Assembly: GCA_963511305.1 (NCBI GenBank)
Contig: CAUPIJ010000048.1
Span: 1 to 7,376 of the forward strand
Direction of reading: 5' to 3'
Source: Propionimicrobium sp963511305
GTDB lineage: Bacteria; Actinomycetota; Actinomycetes; Propionibacteriales; Propionibacteriaceae
Length of the DNA stretch: 7,376 nucleotides
Shown: positions 1 to 5,404 of the stretch, piece by piece
Layout of the letters: each line of letters opens with the position of its first letter
Position numbering within the stretch: the stretch's first letter is position 1
The notes under the pieces: generated by a model
Database searches by the model: none
Seen by the model: the letters and a program-made list of their open reading frames with translations, nothing else
What the model was told of the DNA's origin: nothing
Position numbers and translations under genes: made by a program

Positions 1-18
1 ACACCCCTAACCCTAAAA

Positions 19-92
19 ACTGAACAAATAAACGTCCAACTTTCAGGGTTCAGTATAGACAAAAGCCGCTAAATGTGTTTGCATAGACATAT
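19..92 (+). promoter_or_regulatory. Upstream leader of unit 1, promoter not resolved
   Basis: This AT-richer stretch precedes the first riboswitch and should contain the promoter of unit 1. A TATAGA sequence at 54-59 could be a -10 box, but no convincing -35 box lies 16-18 bases upstream. TAGACA at 57-62 resembles a -35 box, but the -10 candidates after it are poor. A 7-base inverted repeat (ACTGAAC at 19-25, GTTCAGT at 48-54) overlaps the TATAGA and could be an operator or chance. The stretch shows no similarity to the leader of the second unit, so the two units probably have different promoters. Confidence 0.2.
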
Positions 93-112
93 GACCAAGG
101 TTCGCCTTAGTC
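93..112 (+). other. Small hairpin 5' of riboswitch 1
   Basis: GACCAAGG at 93-100 pairs with CCTTAGTC at 105-112 around a TTCG tetraloop, with one C-A mismatch in eight positions. It ends six bases before the first riboswitch helix. The second unit has a hairpin in the same place (4179-4201) with unrelated sequence. It may be a 5' stabilising or accessory stem of the riboswitch leader. Its role is inferred from position only. Confidence 0.4.
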
Positions 113-233
113 AACGCCCAGCTTGGGAAATTTGGTGTAAACCCAAAACTGTCGTGCAACGGTAAGACGCAAGTCGAGTCCGACCTCCAGGCTGGCAGGT
201 AACACTAGCCGCACATAACGGCCTGACCGAAAG
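113..233 (+). promoter_or_regulatory. Cobalamin riboswitch 1, upstream of permease 1
   Basis: This matches the cobalamin riboswitch (B12 element) by core motifs and folding. GGGAA at 125-129 is followed by GGTG at 134-137. One helix is TTTGG 131-135 with CCAAA 143-147. The next is ACTG 148-151 with CGGT 160-163, whose loop 152-159 contains the typical GCAA. Then come GAC/GTC around a GCAA tetraloop (166-175) and GAGTCCGACCTC at 176-187. An outer helix forms from CCAGC 118-122 and GCTGG 191-195. A final hairpin, GCCG 208-211 with CGGC 219-222, carries loop bases CAC (212-214) that can pair with GTG 154-156, the expected kissing-loop contact. It is followed by GAAAG at 229-233, a weak ribosome binding site seven bases before ATG 241. 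Control is therefore probably translational: B12 binding would favour the kissing loop and hide the start region. Helix names and exact edges are approximate. Confidence 0.88.
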
Positions 234-240
234 CTACTGG

Positions 241-1305
241 ATGAAGGAAAGTTCTACCGCTGCGGAAAGCACTCTTCTGCGGCGGAAACGAAACAAGCGC
301 AGACGTAACGTCCGTCTGGTCGTTTTGTTTGTTCTGATGGTCGGCACGCCGATCGGCTCGATTCTTTTAGGTTCCGCTAACGTCAGCGCCAACGACGTCC
401 TCGGGGTCACGCTAAAAAATCTCGGCTTTGGCGTCGACGTCACCTGGACGCGTGCCGTCGAGGCGATCGTCTGGCAGACCCGGGTGCCTCGTATCATCGC
501 GGGGATGGCGGTCGGAGCGATTCTCGGTGTCTCCGGCGTGGTGCTGCAGGCGCTGATCCGAAACCCGTTGGCCGAGCCGTACGTGCTGGGCGTCTCGAGC
601 GGCGCGTCGACGGGCGCGGCGATCTCGATCATCCTGGTCGGCGCCTCCAACTACATGCTCACCGGGAGCATGGCGTTCCTCGGCGCGCTGACCGCGACGC
701 TGCTGGTTATGCTGATCGCAGGCCGCGGCTCCACGCCGCTGCAGCTGATCCTGGCTGGACTGGCCGCCGGCTTCGGTTTTCAGGCCATCACCAACTTATT
801 GATCTTTTCGTCGGGTAGCCCCGAAACATCCCAGTCCGTAATGTTCTGGATGCTCGGCTCCCTGGCTCGCGCGAAATGGCCAGAACTCCCGCTACTGGTG
901 ATAGTCGCCGTGGTGTTCACGGCAGCGATGTTTTTCTCCGGGCCGATCCTCGACGCCCTGGCCAGCGGCGACCGCACCGCGGAATCCGTCGGCGTAAACG
1001 CGGTGAAAATGCGGGTGTTAATGCTGATTCTCGTTTCTGCTGCCGTCGCGGTGGCTGTCGCCGCGGCTGGTGGCATCGGCTTCGTCGGGCTTATCATTCC
1101 GCACGTCATCCGTTCGTTCATCGGATATTCGCACCGCTATCTGGTGCTCGGCTCGGCACTGGCGTCCGCGCTGTTCTTGGTCTGGATGGACGCGATCGCC
1201 CGCGTGGCTTTCGCTCCCGCCGAGCTGCCGATCGGCGTCATGACAGGTTTAATCGGTGCGCCCTGCCTGGTTGTTCTGATCAGGCGCCAAAAGCGGCAAA
1301 GTTAA
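241..1305 (+). CDS. btuC: Corrinoid ABC transporter permease (BtuC/FecCD family), copy 1
   Basis: Membrane permease of a type II ABC importer; two copies would form the channel for cobalamin or a related corrinoid. The 354-residue length is usual for FecCD proteins. A short, very basic cytoplasmic tail (arginine- and lysine-rich, residues 14-22) precedes the first membrane helix (about 24-45). Further hydrophobic segments lie near 84-106, 113-134, 141-161, 165-189, 216-238, 257-284, 299-320 and 328-347. Family hallmarks include NPLAEPYVLGVSSGA (108-122) and GGIGFVGLIIPHVIR (277-291), the second near the ATPase-coupling region. ATG 241 is chosen because GAAAG (229-233) is well spaced and the second copy starts at the same point. 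The binding-protein gene begins 13 bases after the stop. Iron-siderophore permeases look similar, so the corrinoid assignment rests mainly on the riboswitch. Confidence 0.9.
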   Translation: MKESSTAAESTLLRRKRNKRRRNVRLVVLFVLMVGTPIGSILLGSANVSANDVLGVTLKNLGFGVDVTWTRAVEAIVWQTRVPRIIAGMAVGAILGVSGVVLQALIRNPLAEPYVLGVSSGASTGAAISIILVGASNYMLTGSMAFLGALTATLLVMLIAGRGSTPLQLILAGLAAGFGFQAITNLLIFSSGSPETSQSVMFWMLGSLARAKWPELPLLVIVAVVFTAAMFFSGPILDALASGDRTAESVGVNAVKMRVLMLILVSAAVAVAVAAAGGIGFVGLIIPHVIRSFIGYSHRYLVLGSALASALFLVWMDAIARVAFAPAELPIGVMTGLIGAPCLVVLIRRQKRQS

Positions 1306-1312
1306 GAAAGGA
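1305..1312 (+). promoter_or_regulatory. Strong ribosome binding site for binding protein 1
   Basis: AGAAAGGA matches the extended complement of the 16S rRNA 3' end. It starts on the last base of the permease stop codon and lies six bases before ATG 1319, which fixes the binding-protein start. It is far stronger than the GAAAG before the permease, as expected if the binding protein is made in excess over the membrane subunit. Confidence 0.75.
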
Positions 1313-1318
1313 AAGTAA

Positions 1319-2308
1319 ATGAGGAAACAACTCATTGCCGGCGCGTTAGCGCTGGGTTTAGCACTGGCTGGCTGCTCCAGCCCGGGTGGGAGCGGCGGGG
1401 CCGAATCGTCCGCGCCCGCGGCGCAGGGGGGATTCCCCGCAAAGGTGCAGAGCTGTGACGAGACCCTAGAGTTCGAGAAGGCTCCCGAGCGCATTCTTGT
1501 GCTCTCAGAGGTCGACTTCTCGATCCTCTACGACCTCGGCCTGGCCGACAGGGTAGTCGCCAAGGCCGGTACCCGCCGCATCGACGATGAATTCCCCGAG
1601 ATGAGCAAGATCCTGGACGAAATCCCGACCCTTGAGGCCGGCGACACCGGCACCGGCGGCGCGAAGGTCTCCACCGAGGCCGCTCTCTCGGTGAACCCTG
1701 ACGTTGTATTCGGCTACGACAGGGGCGCCGACCGCGAGAAGCTGAGGGCCTCCGGCGTTCCGCTTTACTCGCCGGACGAGTCGTGCCCGAACTGGACCAC
1801 CGACCACGCCTCCTACGACATCGTTTACCGCGAGATCGACAAGATCGCCACCATGTTCGGCGTTCAGGACAAGGCCGAAGAGGTCAAGGATAAGGTTAAG
1901 AAGCGCCTCGAAGACGTCGAGAAGAACGCTCCTTCTGACTCCAAGGGAACCGCCGCTGGGTTGTTCGTGGTGCCAGGTAGCGCGAAGTTCTACACCTACG
2001 GAACTAGCTCGATGGTTCAGCCGATCTTCGAGGCCAATGGCCTGAAGAACGTCTACGACGACTCCAACAAGCGCGTCTTCGACGCTTCCATGGAATCGCT
2101 GCTCGAGGAGGATCCGGAGTGGATCGTGCTGATGTCCGATTCCATGACCCTCGAAGAGGCCAAGGCGATTCTGAAGGGCTTACCTGGCGCCGACGGCTTG
2201 CAGGCGGTCAAGAATGACAAGGTCGTTTACCTGCCGTCTATTCTGACCGGCCCGACGACCCTAGCCGTTGACGGTGCCGTCAAACTGAGTGAGCTGTTGA
2301 AGAAGTAA
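1319..2308 (+). CDS. btuF: Corrinoid-binding lipoprotein (BtuF/FecB family), copy 1
   Basis: Extracellular, lipid-anchored substrate-binding protein of the importer. Residues 1-18 form a lipoprotein signal peptide (two basic residues, then a hydrophobic stretch) ending in lipobox LAGC, with Cys19 as the lipidated residue. A Gly/Ser/Ala-rich linker follows to about residue 38. The mature part has the class III periplasmic-binding fold order: first lobe about 56-150 (APERILVLS start; NPDVVFGY at 126-133), a long charged linking helix about 168-204, and second lobe about 212-312. Two further cysteines, C46 and C156, are conserved in the second copy and could form a disulfide. At 329 residues the length is normal. 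The stop codon TAA shares one base with the ATPase start (TAATG), implying translational coupling. Ligand identity is inferred from the riboswitch; sequence alone cannot exclude another metal chelate. Confidence 0.87.
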   Translation: MRKQLIAGALALGLALAGCSSPGGSGGAESSAPAAQGGFPAKVQSCDETLEFEKAPERILVLSEVDFSILYDLGLADRVVAKAGTRRIDDEFPEMSKILDEIPTLEAGDTGTGGAKVSTEAALSVNPDVVFGYDRGADREKLRASGVPLYSPDESCPNWTTDHASYDIVYREIDKIATMFGVQDKAEEVKDKVKKRLEDVEKNAPSDSKGTAAGLFVVPGSAKFYTYGTSSMVQPIFEANGLKNVYDDSNKRVFDASMESLLEEDPEWIVLMSDSMTLEEAKAILKGLPGADGLQAVKNDKVVYLPSILTGPTTLAVDGAVKLSELLKK

Positions 2309-3072
2309 TGATTAAAATCAGCAACCTCGCCGTCAGCCGTGGAAACCGCCGGATCATCTCCGACGTTACCTTCACCGTGCATGACGGCGAGGTCGTTGGC
2401 ATCGTGGGGGCGAATGGCTGCGGCAAATCGACGCTGATGATGGCGCTGCACCGCTCGCTGATTCCCGACACCGGCCAGGTATTCATTGATGGCGAGAACA
2501 TCGCAGACATGAGCCGCCGCCAGATCGCCCGTCGCATGGCAATCGTCGCCCAGGAGCGCGACGCCGTGCTGCCGCTCACCGTGCGAGACGCGATTGGCCT
2601 GGGCAGGCTGGCCAACCGGGATCTCGTCGGATACGGCGACGAGGCCGACCAGGAATTAATCGACGAGGCGATGGCACGCGTCGAGTTAACCGATCTGGCA
2701 GACAGGCTGGTCACCGAACTTTCCGGCGGCGAGCGTCAGCGCGTGATGATCGCCCGCGCGATCGCCCAGCAGTCCTCGCACCTGCTGATGGACGAACCGA
2801 CCAACCACCTAGACCTACGACACCAATTTGCGCTGCTCGACCTAATCGCCGAACTTGGCCGCACTACGGTGATTGTGTTGCACGACCTCAACCTGGCAAC
2901 TCGCTGCTGTAGCCGGATTCTGCTGCTAAACGGCGGTAGGGTGGCAGCTAGGGGAACGCCCGAAGAAGTCTTTACTCCAGAGAATCTCGAGCCGGTTTAT
3001 GGGCTCAAGGTTCATACAGTTCGAGTGGGTGGGCGTGTGAATCTTCTCTTCGACAACCAACCATGGGAATGA
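2308..3072 (+). CDS. btuD: Corrinoid ABC transporter ATPase (BtuD/FecE family), copy 1
   Basis: Cytoplasmic ATP-hydrolysing subunit that powers import. All nucleotide-binding motifs are intact: Walker A GANGCGKST at residues 34-42, Q-loop glutamine 82, signature LSGGE at 138-142, Walker B HLLMDEP at 158-164 with catalytic Glu163, D-loop NHLD at 166-169 and H-loop His192. The length of 254 residues is typical for the FecE/BtuD group, and the C-terminal segment carries the usual VYGLKV-type sequence. ATG 2308 overlaps the binding-protein stop by one base; no strong separate ribosome binding site is visible, so translation probably depends on coupling. The 3' end runs into the LDH start region. 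It is about 82% identical by eye to the copy at 6400. Confidence 0.92.
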   Translation: MIKISNLAVSRGNRRIISDVTFTVHDGEVVGIVGANGCGKSTLMMALHRSLIPDTGQVFIDGENIADMSRRQIARRMAIVAQERDAVLPLTVRDAIGLGRLANRDLVGYGDEADQELIDEAMARVELTDLADRLVTELSGGERQRVMIARAIAQQSSHLLMDEPTNHLDLRHQFALLDLIAELGRTTVIVLHDLNLATRCCSRILLLNGGRVAARGTPEEVFTPENLEPVYGLKVHTVRVGGRVNLLFDNQPWE

Positions 3073-3077
3073 AGAAC

Positions 3078-4046
3078 ATGATTGGTAGCGTAGATAGCCG
3101 TCGAGAAGGTTCAAAACTCTCTATTGTGGGCGCCGGTGCGGTCGGTTCGTCGCTGGCATACGCGGCGATGATTGAGGGCGTTGCCAGGCACATCGTTCTC
3201 GAGGACATCAACGGGCCTAAGGTTCGCGCAGAAGCACTCGACCTTATCCACGGTGGCCAGTTCGTGCCCGAGGCGCTCATCGAAGGCTCCGATGACGTCG
3301 ATTCAACCGCAGATTCGGACGTCGTCGTAATCACCGCTGGCGCAAAGCAGCAGCCTGGCCAGTCACGCCTAGACCTGGCGGGTTCGACGGTCAAGCTGAT
3401 GCAGAACATTCTTCCCCCGCTGGTCGAGCGTTCCCCAGACGCCATCTTTTTGATGGTGACCAACCCCGTGGACGTCACCACGCAGGCCGCGCTGAAGATT
3501 TCTGGCCTGCCGCCCTCTAGGCTTTTCGGTTCGGGAACTGTGCTTGACTCCTCGCGTCTGAGGCAGTTGATCGCCGAAACCTGCGCGGTTGCGACCGGCA
3601 ACGTGCACGCATACATGTGTGGTGAGCACGGCGACTCCGAGACCCCGATGTGGAGCACCGCTAGTATTGGCGGCGTGCCCATCCTCGACTGGAAATTTGG
3701 CAACGGAAAGTGCTTCACCGAGGAGAAGCTCGACGAGATGTCGCAGCGCGTCGTGAACGCCGCCTACGAGGTCATCGAGGGCAAGGGCGCGACGAACTTC
3801 GCGATTGGTGTCAGCGCCTGCCGCATCATTAAGGCGATCCTGCGCGACGAGCGAGCGGTGCTACCGGTTTCGAGGATGTTGACCAATTGGCACGGCATCG
3901 GCGGCGTCTGCATGTCGGTGCCGACGATCGTTGGCGCTCGTGGCGCGGTCCGTCAACTGGAGCTTGAGGTCAGTGAATCCGAGCTTTCGCAGCTGAGGGC
4001 AAGTGCGGATCAGATCCGCGAGACCGCCACTAGCCTGGGCTACTAG
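3078..4046 (+). CDS. ldh: L-lactate dehydrogenase, copy 1
   Basis: NAD-dependent enzyme interconverting pyruvate and L-lactate in the cytoplasm. Residues counted from ATG 3078, classical LDH numbers in parentheses: dinucleotide motif GAGAVG 18-23, Asp43 for NAD, Gln91 (Q102, the residue that selects lactate over malate), Arg97 (R109), Asn129 (N140), Asp157 (D168), Arg160 (R171), His184 (H195, catalytic) and Thr239 (T246). Arg162 and His177 correspond to R173 and H188, which bind fructose 1,6-bisphosphate in allosteric bacterial LDHs, so the enzyme may be activated by this sugar phosphate. The 322-residue length is normal. ATG 3063 and ATG 3069 (ATGA overlap with the ATPase stop) are possible earlier starts. 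I prefer 3078 because the second copy starts at the matching codon with its own ribosome binding site. An LDH behind a B12 transporter is unusual. Confidence 0.93.
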   Translation: MIGSVDSRREGSKLSIVGAGAVGSSLAYAAMIEGVARHIVLEDINGPKVRAEALDLIHGGQFVPEALIEGSDDVDSTADSDVVVITAGAKQQPGQSRLDLAGSTVKLMQNILPPLVERSPDAIFLMVTNPVDVTTQAALKISGLPPSRLFGSGTVLDSSRLRQLIAETCAVATGNVHAYMCGEHGDSETPMWSTASIGGVPILDWKFGNGKCFTEEKLDEMSQRVVNAAYEVIEGKGATNFAIGVSACRIIKAILRDERAVLPVSRMLTNWHGIGGVCMSVPTIVGARGAVRQLELEVSESELSQLRASADQIRETATSLGY

Positions 4047-4121
4047 CCAGTTGTTTCCAAGCAAGAAGTTTGGGCCGTCCCACTTGGGGCGGCCCAAACT
4101 TCTTGCTTGGAAACAACTGGC
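4046..4121. terminator. Very long perfect hairpin after LDH, likely terminator
   Basis: Bases 4047-4081 pair with 4086-4120 around a four-base loop (ACTT, 4082-4085). All 35 positions pair, 34 as Watson-Crick and one as T-G. The last base of the LDH stop codon adds one more pair with C4121. The stem begins directly at the stop codon and closes the first operon. There is no run of T after it, so it is not a textbook rho-independent terminator, but actinobacterial terminators often lack that tract. The symmetric stem could act in both directions. Stems this long and perfect are uncommon, so a processing site or a mini inverted-repeat element are alternatives. Confidence 0.75.
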
Positions 4122-4140
4122 CGTAACAAGGCGTGATTCA

Positions 4141-4168
4141 TTGCTAAAACTGTTAAGTAGTGTAAGAA
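4141..4168 (+). promoter_or_regulatory. Candidate promoter of unit 2
   Basis: TTGCTA at 4141-4146 could be a -35 box and TAAGAA at 4163-4168 a -10 box, with a 16-base spacer. Reading AAGAAT as the -10 gives an extended TGT form and a 17-base spacer. Transcription would begin near 4175, just before the hairpin at 4179-4201 and the riboswitch. Position fits well, but the boxes match the consensus only partly. Confidence 0.35.
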
Positions 4169-4178
4169 TATCTATTTG

Positions 4179-4201
4179 TTAGGCAACCCGAACTTGCCTA
4201 A
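4179..4201 (+). other. Perfect 8-bp hairpin 5' of riboswitch 2
   Basis: TTAGGCAA at 4179-4186 and TTGCCTAA at 4194-4201 are perfect inverted copies around a 7-base spacer. It ends two bases before the outer riboswitch helix and matches the position, not the sequence, of the hairpin at 93-112. The likeliest reading is a 5' stem of the leader RNA. The TTAGG...CCTAA ends recall DtxR/IdeR operators, but those span 19 bases and this spans 23. Confidence 0.5.
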
Positions 4202-4203
4202 TA

Positions 4204-4319
4204 GCCGGTACAGGGAATTTGGTGAGAACCCAAAACTGACGCGCAACGGTAAGACGTAAGTCGAGTCCGACCTCTAACCGGCAGGTATCATTTGCCGCGC
4301 GAACCGGCCAGACCGAAAG
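4204..4319 (+). promoter_or_regulatory. Cobalamin riboswitch 2, upstream of permease 2
   Basis: Second B12 element with the same architecture as the first. GGGAA lies at 4213-4217. Helices: TTTGG 4218-4222 with CCAAA 4230-4234; ACTG 4235-4238 with CGGT 4247-4250 enclosing loop 4239-4246; GAC/GTC around GTAA (4253-4262). GAGTCCGACCTC follows at 4263-4274. The outer helix pairs GCCGGT 4204-4209 with ACCGGC 4277-4282, a different sequence from the first copy but still fully paired. The final hairpin GCCG 4294-4297 with CGGC 4305-4308 exposes CGCG (4298-4301), which can pair with CGCG at 4240-4243. GAAAG at 4315-4319 is the weak ribosome binding site seven bases before ATG 4327, so regulation is probably at translation initiation. 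Confidence 0.88.
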
Positions 4320-4326
4320 CAACCGA

Positions 4327-5391
4327 ATGCAGGAAAGTGCTACCGCCAAGGGGAGCACAATCCTGAGGCGGAGAAAAAATAAACGCAAGCGCAATGTGCG
4401 TCTTGTAATTCTGCTGCTCTTGATGGTTCTCACCCCGCTGCTTTCCATAGTTTTCGGGTCAGCAAACGTGAGCATCCCAGACATCGTTGGTGTCACACTC
4501 GATCATCTTGGTTTCAACGTCGATAAAACCTGGACGCCAGCCATCGACGCGATCGTCTGGCAGAATCGTGTCCCAAGAATCATTGCTGGGCTGGCTGTCG
4601 GTGCGATTCTGGGCGTTGCGGGTGTCGTTCTGCAGGCGTTGGTGCGTAACCCGCTGGCGGAGCCTTACGTGCTCGGCGTTTCTAGCGGTGCATCGACTGG
4701 CGCGGCGCTCTCGATTATCGTGCTCGGCGCGTCCAACTACATGGTCACGGGCAGCATGGCTTTCGCGGGAGCACTCATAGCTACGCTGATGGTGATGGCA
4801 GTCGCTGGTCAAGGCTCGACGCCACTGCAGCTTATACTCGCAGGCCTTGCAGCTGGCTTCGGTTTTCAGGCAGTAACGAACCTGCTCATATTTTCTTCTG
4901 GCAGCCCCGAAACATCGCAGGCCGTTATGTTCTGGATGCTTGGGTCGTTGGCTCGCGCACAGTGGCCGCAACTCCCGCTGTTAGTGATCGTTGCCGTGGT
5001 TTTCACGGCTGTGATGTTCTTCTGCGGCCCGATCCTCGACGCTCTGGCGAGCGGAGACAGGACGGCCGAGTCGGTGGGAGTGAATGCATCGAGGATGCGG
5101 GTCGTCATGCTGATTATCGTTTCGGCTTCAGTGGCAATAGCAGTGGCGGCGGCAGGCGGAATTGGCTTTGTCGGGCTGATCGTGCCGCACGTCATTCGAT
5201 CATTCATCGGATATTCACATCGCTTCCTAGTGCTCGGATCAGCACTCGCTTCATCGCTGTTCCTGGTTTGGATGGATGCAATCGCCCGCGTCGCATTTGC
5301 TCCTGCAGAGCTACCGATCGGGGTAATCACAGGTTTAATTGGTGCGCCTTGTTTAGTAGTCCTCATTAAGAGGCAACGGCGTGCAAGTTAA
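4327..5391 (+). CDS. btuC: Corrinoid ABC transporter permease (BtuC/FecCD family), copy 2
   Basis: Second channel subunit gene, 354 residues like the first and aligning without gaps; I count about 60 differences (about 83% identity). Most differences are in the N-terminal 80 residues, where the basic tail and first helix are reworked. The family blocks NPLAEPYVLGVSSGA (108-122) and GGIGFVGLIVPHVIR (277-291) and the same nine or so hydrophobic segments are intact. One change introduces a cysteine in the segment near residue 233. The DNA is more diverged than the protein, with many silent changes and a greater use of A- and T-ending codons than copy 1. It starts right after riboswitch 2. Both copies look functional, so they could carry different corrinoids or simply raise dosage. 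Confidence 0.9.
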   Translation: MQESATAKGSTILRRRKNKRKRNVRLVILLLLMVLTPLLSIVFGSANVSIPDIVGVTLDHLGFNVDKTWTPAIDAIVWQNRVPRIIAGLAVGAILGVAGVVLQALVRNPLAEPYVLGVSSGASTGAALSIIVLGASNYMVTGSMAFAGALIATLMVMAVAGQGSTPLQLILAGLAAGFGFQAVTNLLIFSSGSPETSQAVMFWMLGSLARAQWPQLPLLVIVAVVFTAVMFFCGPILDALASGDRTAESVGVNASRMRVVMLIIVSASVAIAVAAAGGIGFVGLIVPHVIRSFIGYSHRFLVLGSALASSLFLVWMDAIARVAFAPAELPIGVITGLIGAPCLVVLIKRQRRAS

Positions 5392-5398
5392 GAAAGGA
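5391..5398 (+). promoter_or_regulatory. Strong ribosome binding site for binding protein 2
   Basis: AGAAAGGA again overlaps the permease stop and lies six bases before ATG 5405. This supports ATG 5405 over the in-frame GTG at 5381, which lies inside the permease gene and would put extra basic residues before the signal peptide. Sequence and spacing are the same as in unit 1. Confidence 0.75.
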
Positions 5399-5404
5399 AA
5401 AAGA

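Larger units (their letters stand above)
118..4046 (+). repeat. Tandem repeat unit 1 (riboswitch, permease, SBP, ATPase, LDH)
   Basis: First copy of a unit of about 4.09 kb, running from riboswitch core to LDH stop. Every component reappears in the same order from 4204 onward. The offset between copies is 4086 bases at the permease and binding-protein starts, 4092 at the ATPase and 4095 at the LDH; two extra codons in the second binding protein account for the first increase. Similarity is uneven: high in the riboswitch core, parts of the binding protein and the LDH start, lower in permease and ATPase. The sequences before the two riboswitches are unrelated. Confidence 0.93.

Noticed and set aside
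5..16. Two CCCTAA repeats at the left edge, resembling telomere repeats
   Set aside because: Only two units occur, next to ordinary bacterial genes and a riboswitch; chance is the simplest explanation.
241..3072. Ferric siderophore or heme importer (FecBCDE-like)
   Set aside because: The proteins alone would allow it, but both copies sit behind a clear cobalamin riboswitch, so corrinoid is the better ligand call.
3005..3718. Long open frame on the minus strand opposite LDH
   Set aside because: It is antisense to a gene with a full catalytic residue set, shows no recognisable domain, and similar antisense frames lie opposite most genes here, as expected in GC-rich coding DNA.
3078..4046. Malate dehydrogenase
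   Set aside because: The specificity position is Gln91 (Q102 equivalent), as in LDH; malate dehydrogenases have arginine there.
4047..4326. Transposon or insertion-sequence remnant at the unit junction
   Set aside because: There is no transposase fragment and no flanking target duplication, and the inverted repeat is a compact hairpin fitting a terminator.
5381..5404. Earlier GTG start for binding protein 2
   Set aside because: It lies inside the permease gene upstream of the strong AGAAAGGA site, and the signal peptide from ATG 5405 matches copy 1 exactly in length.
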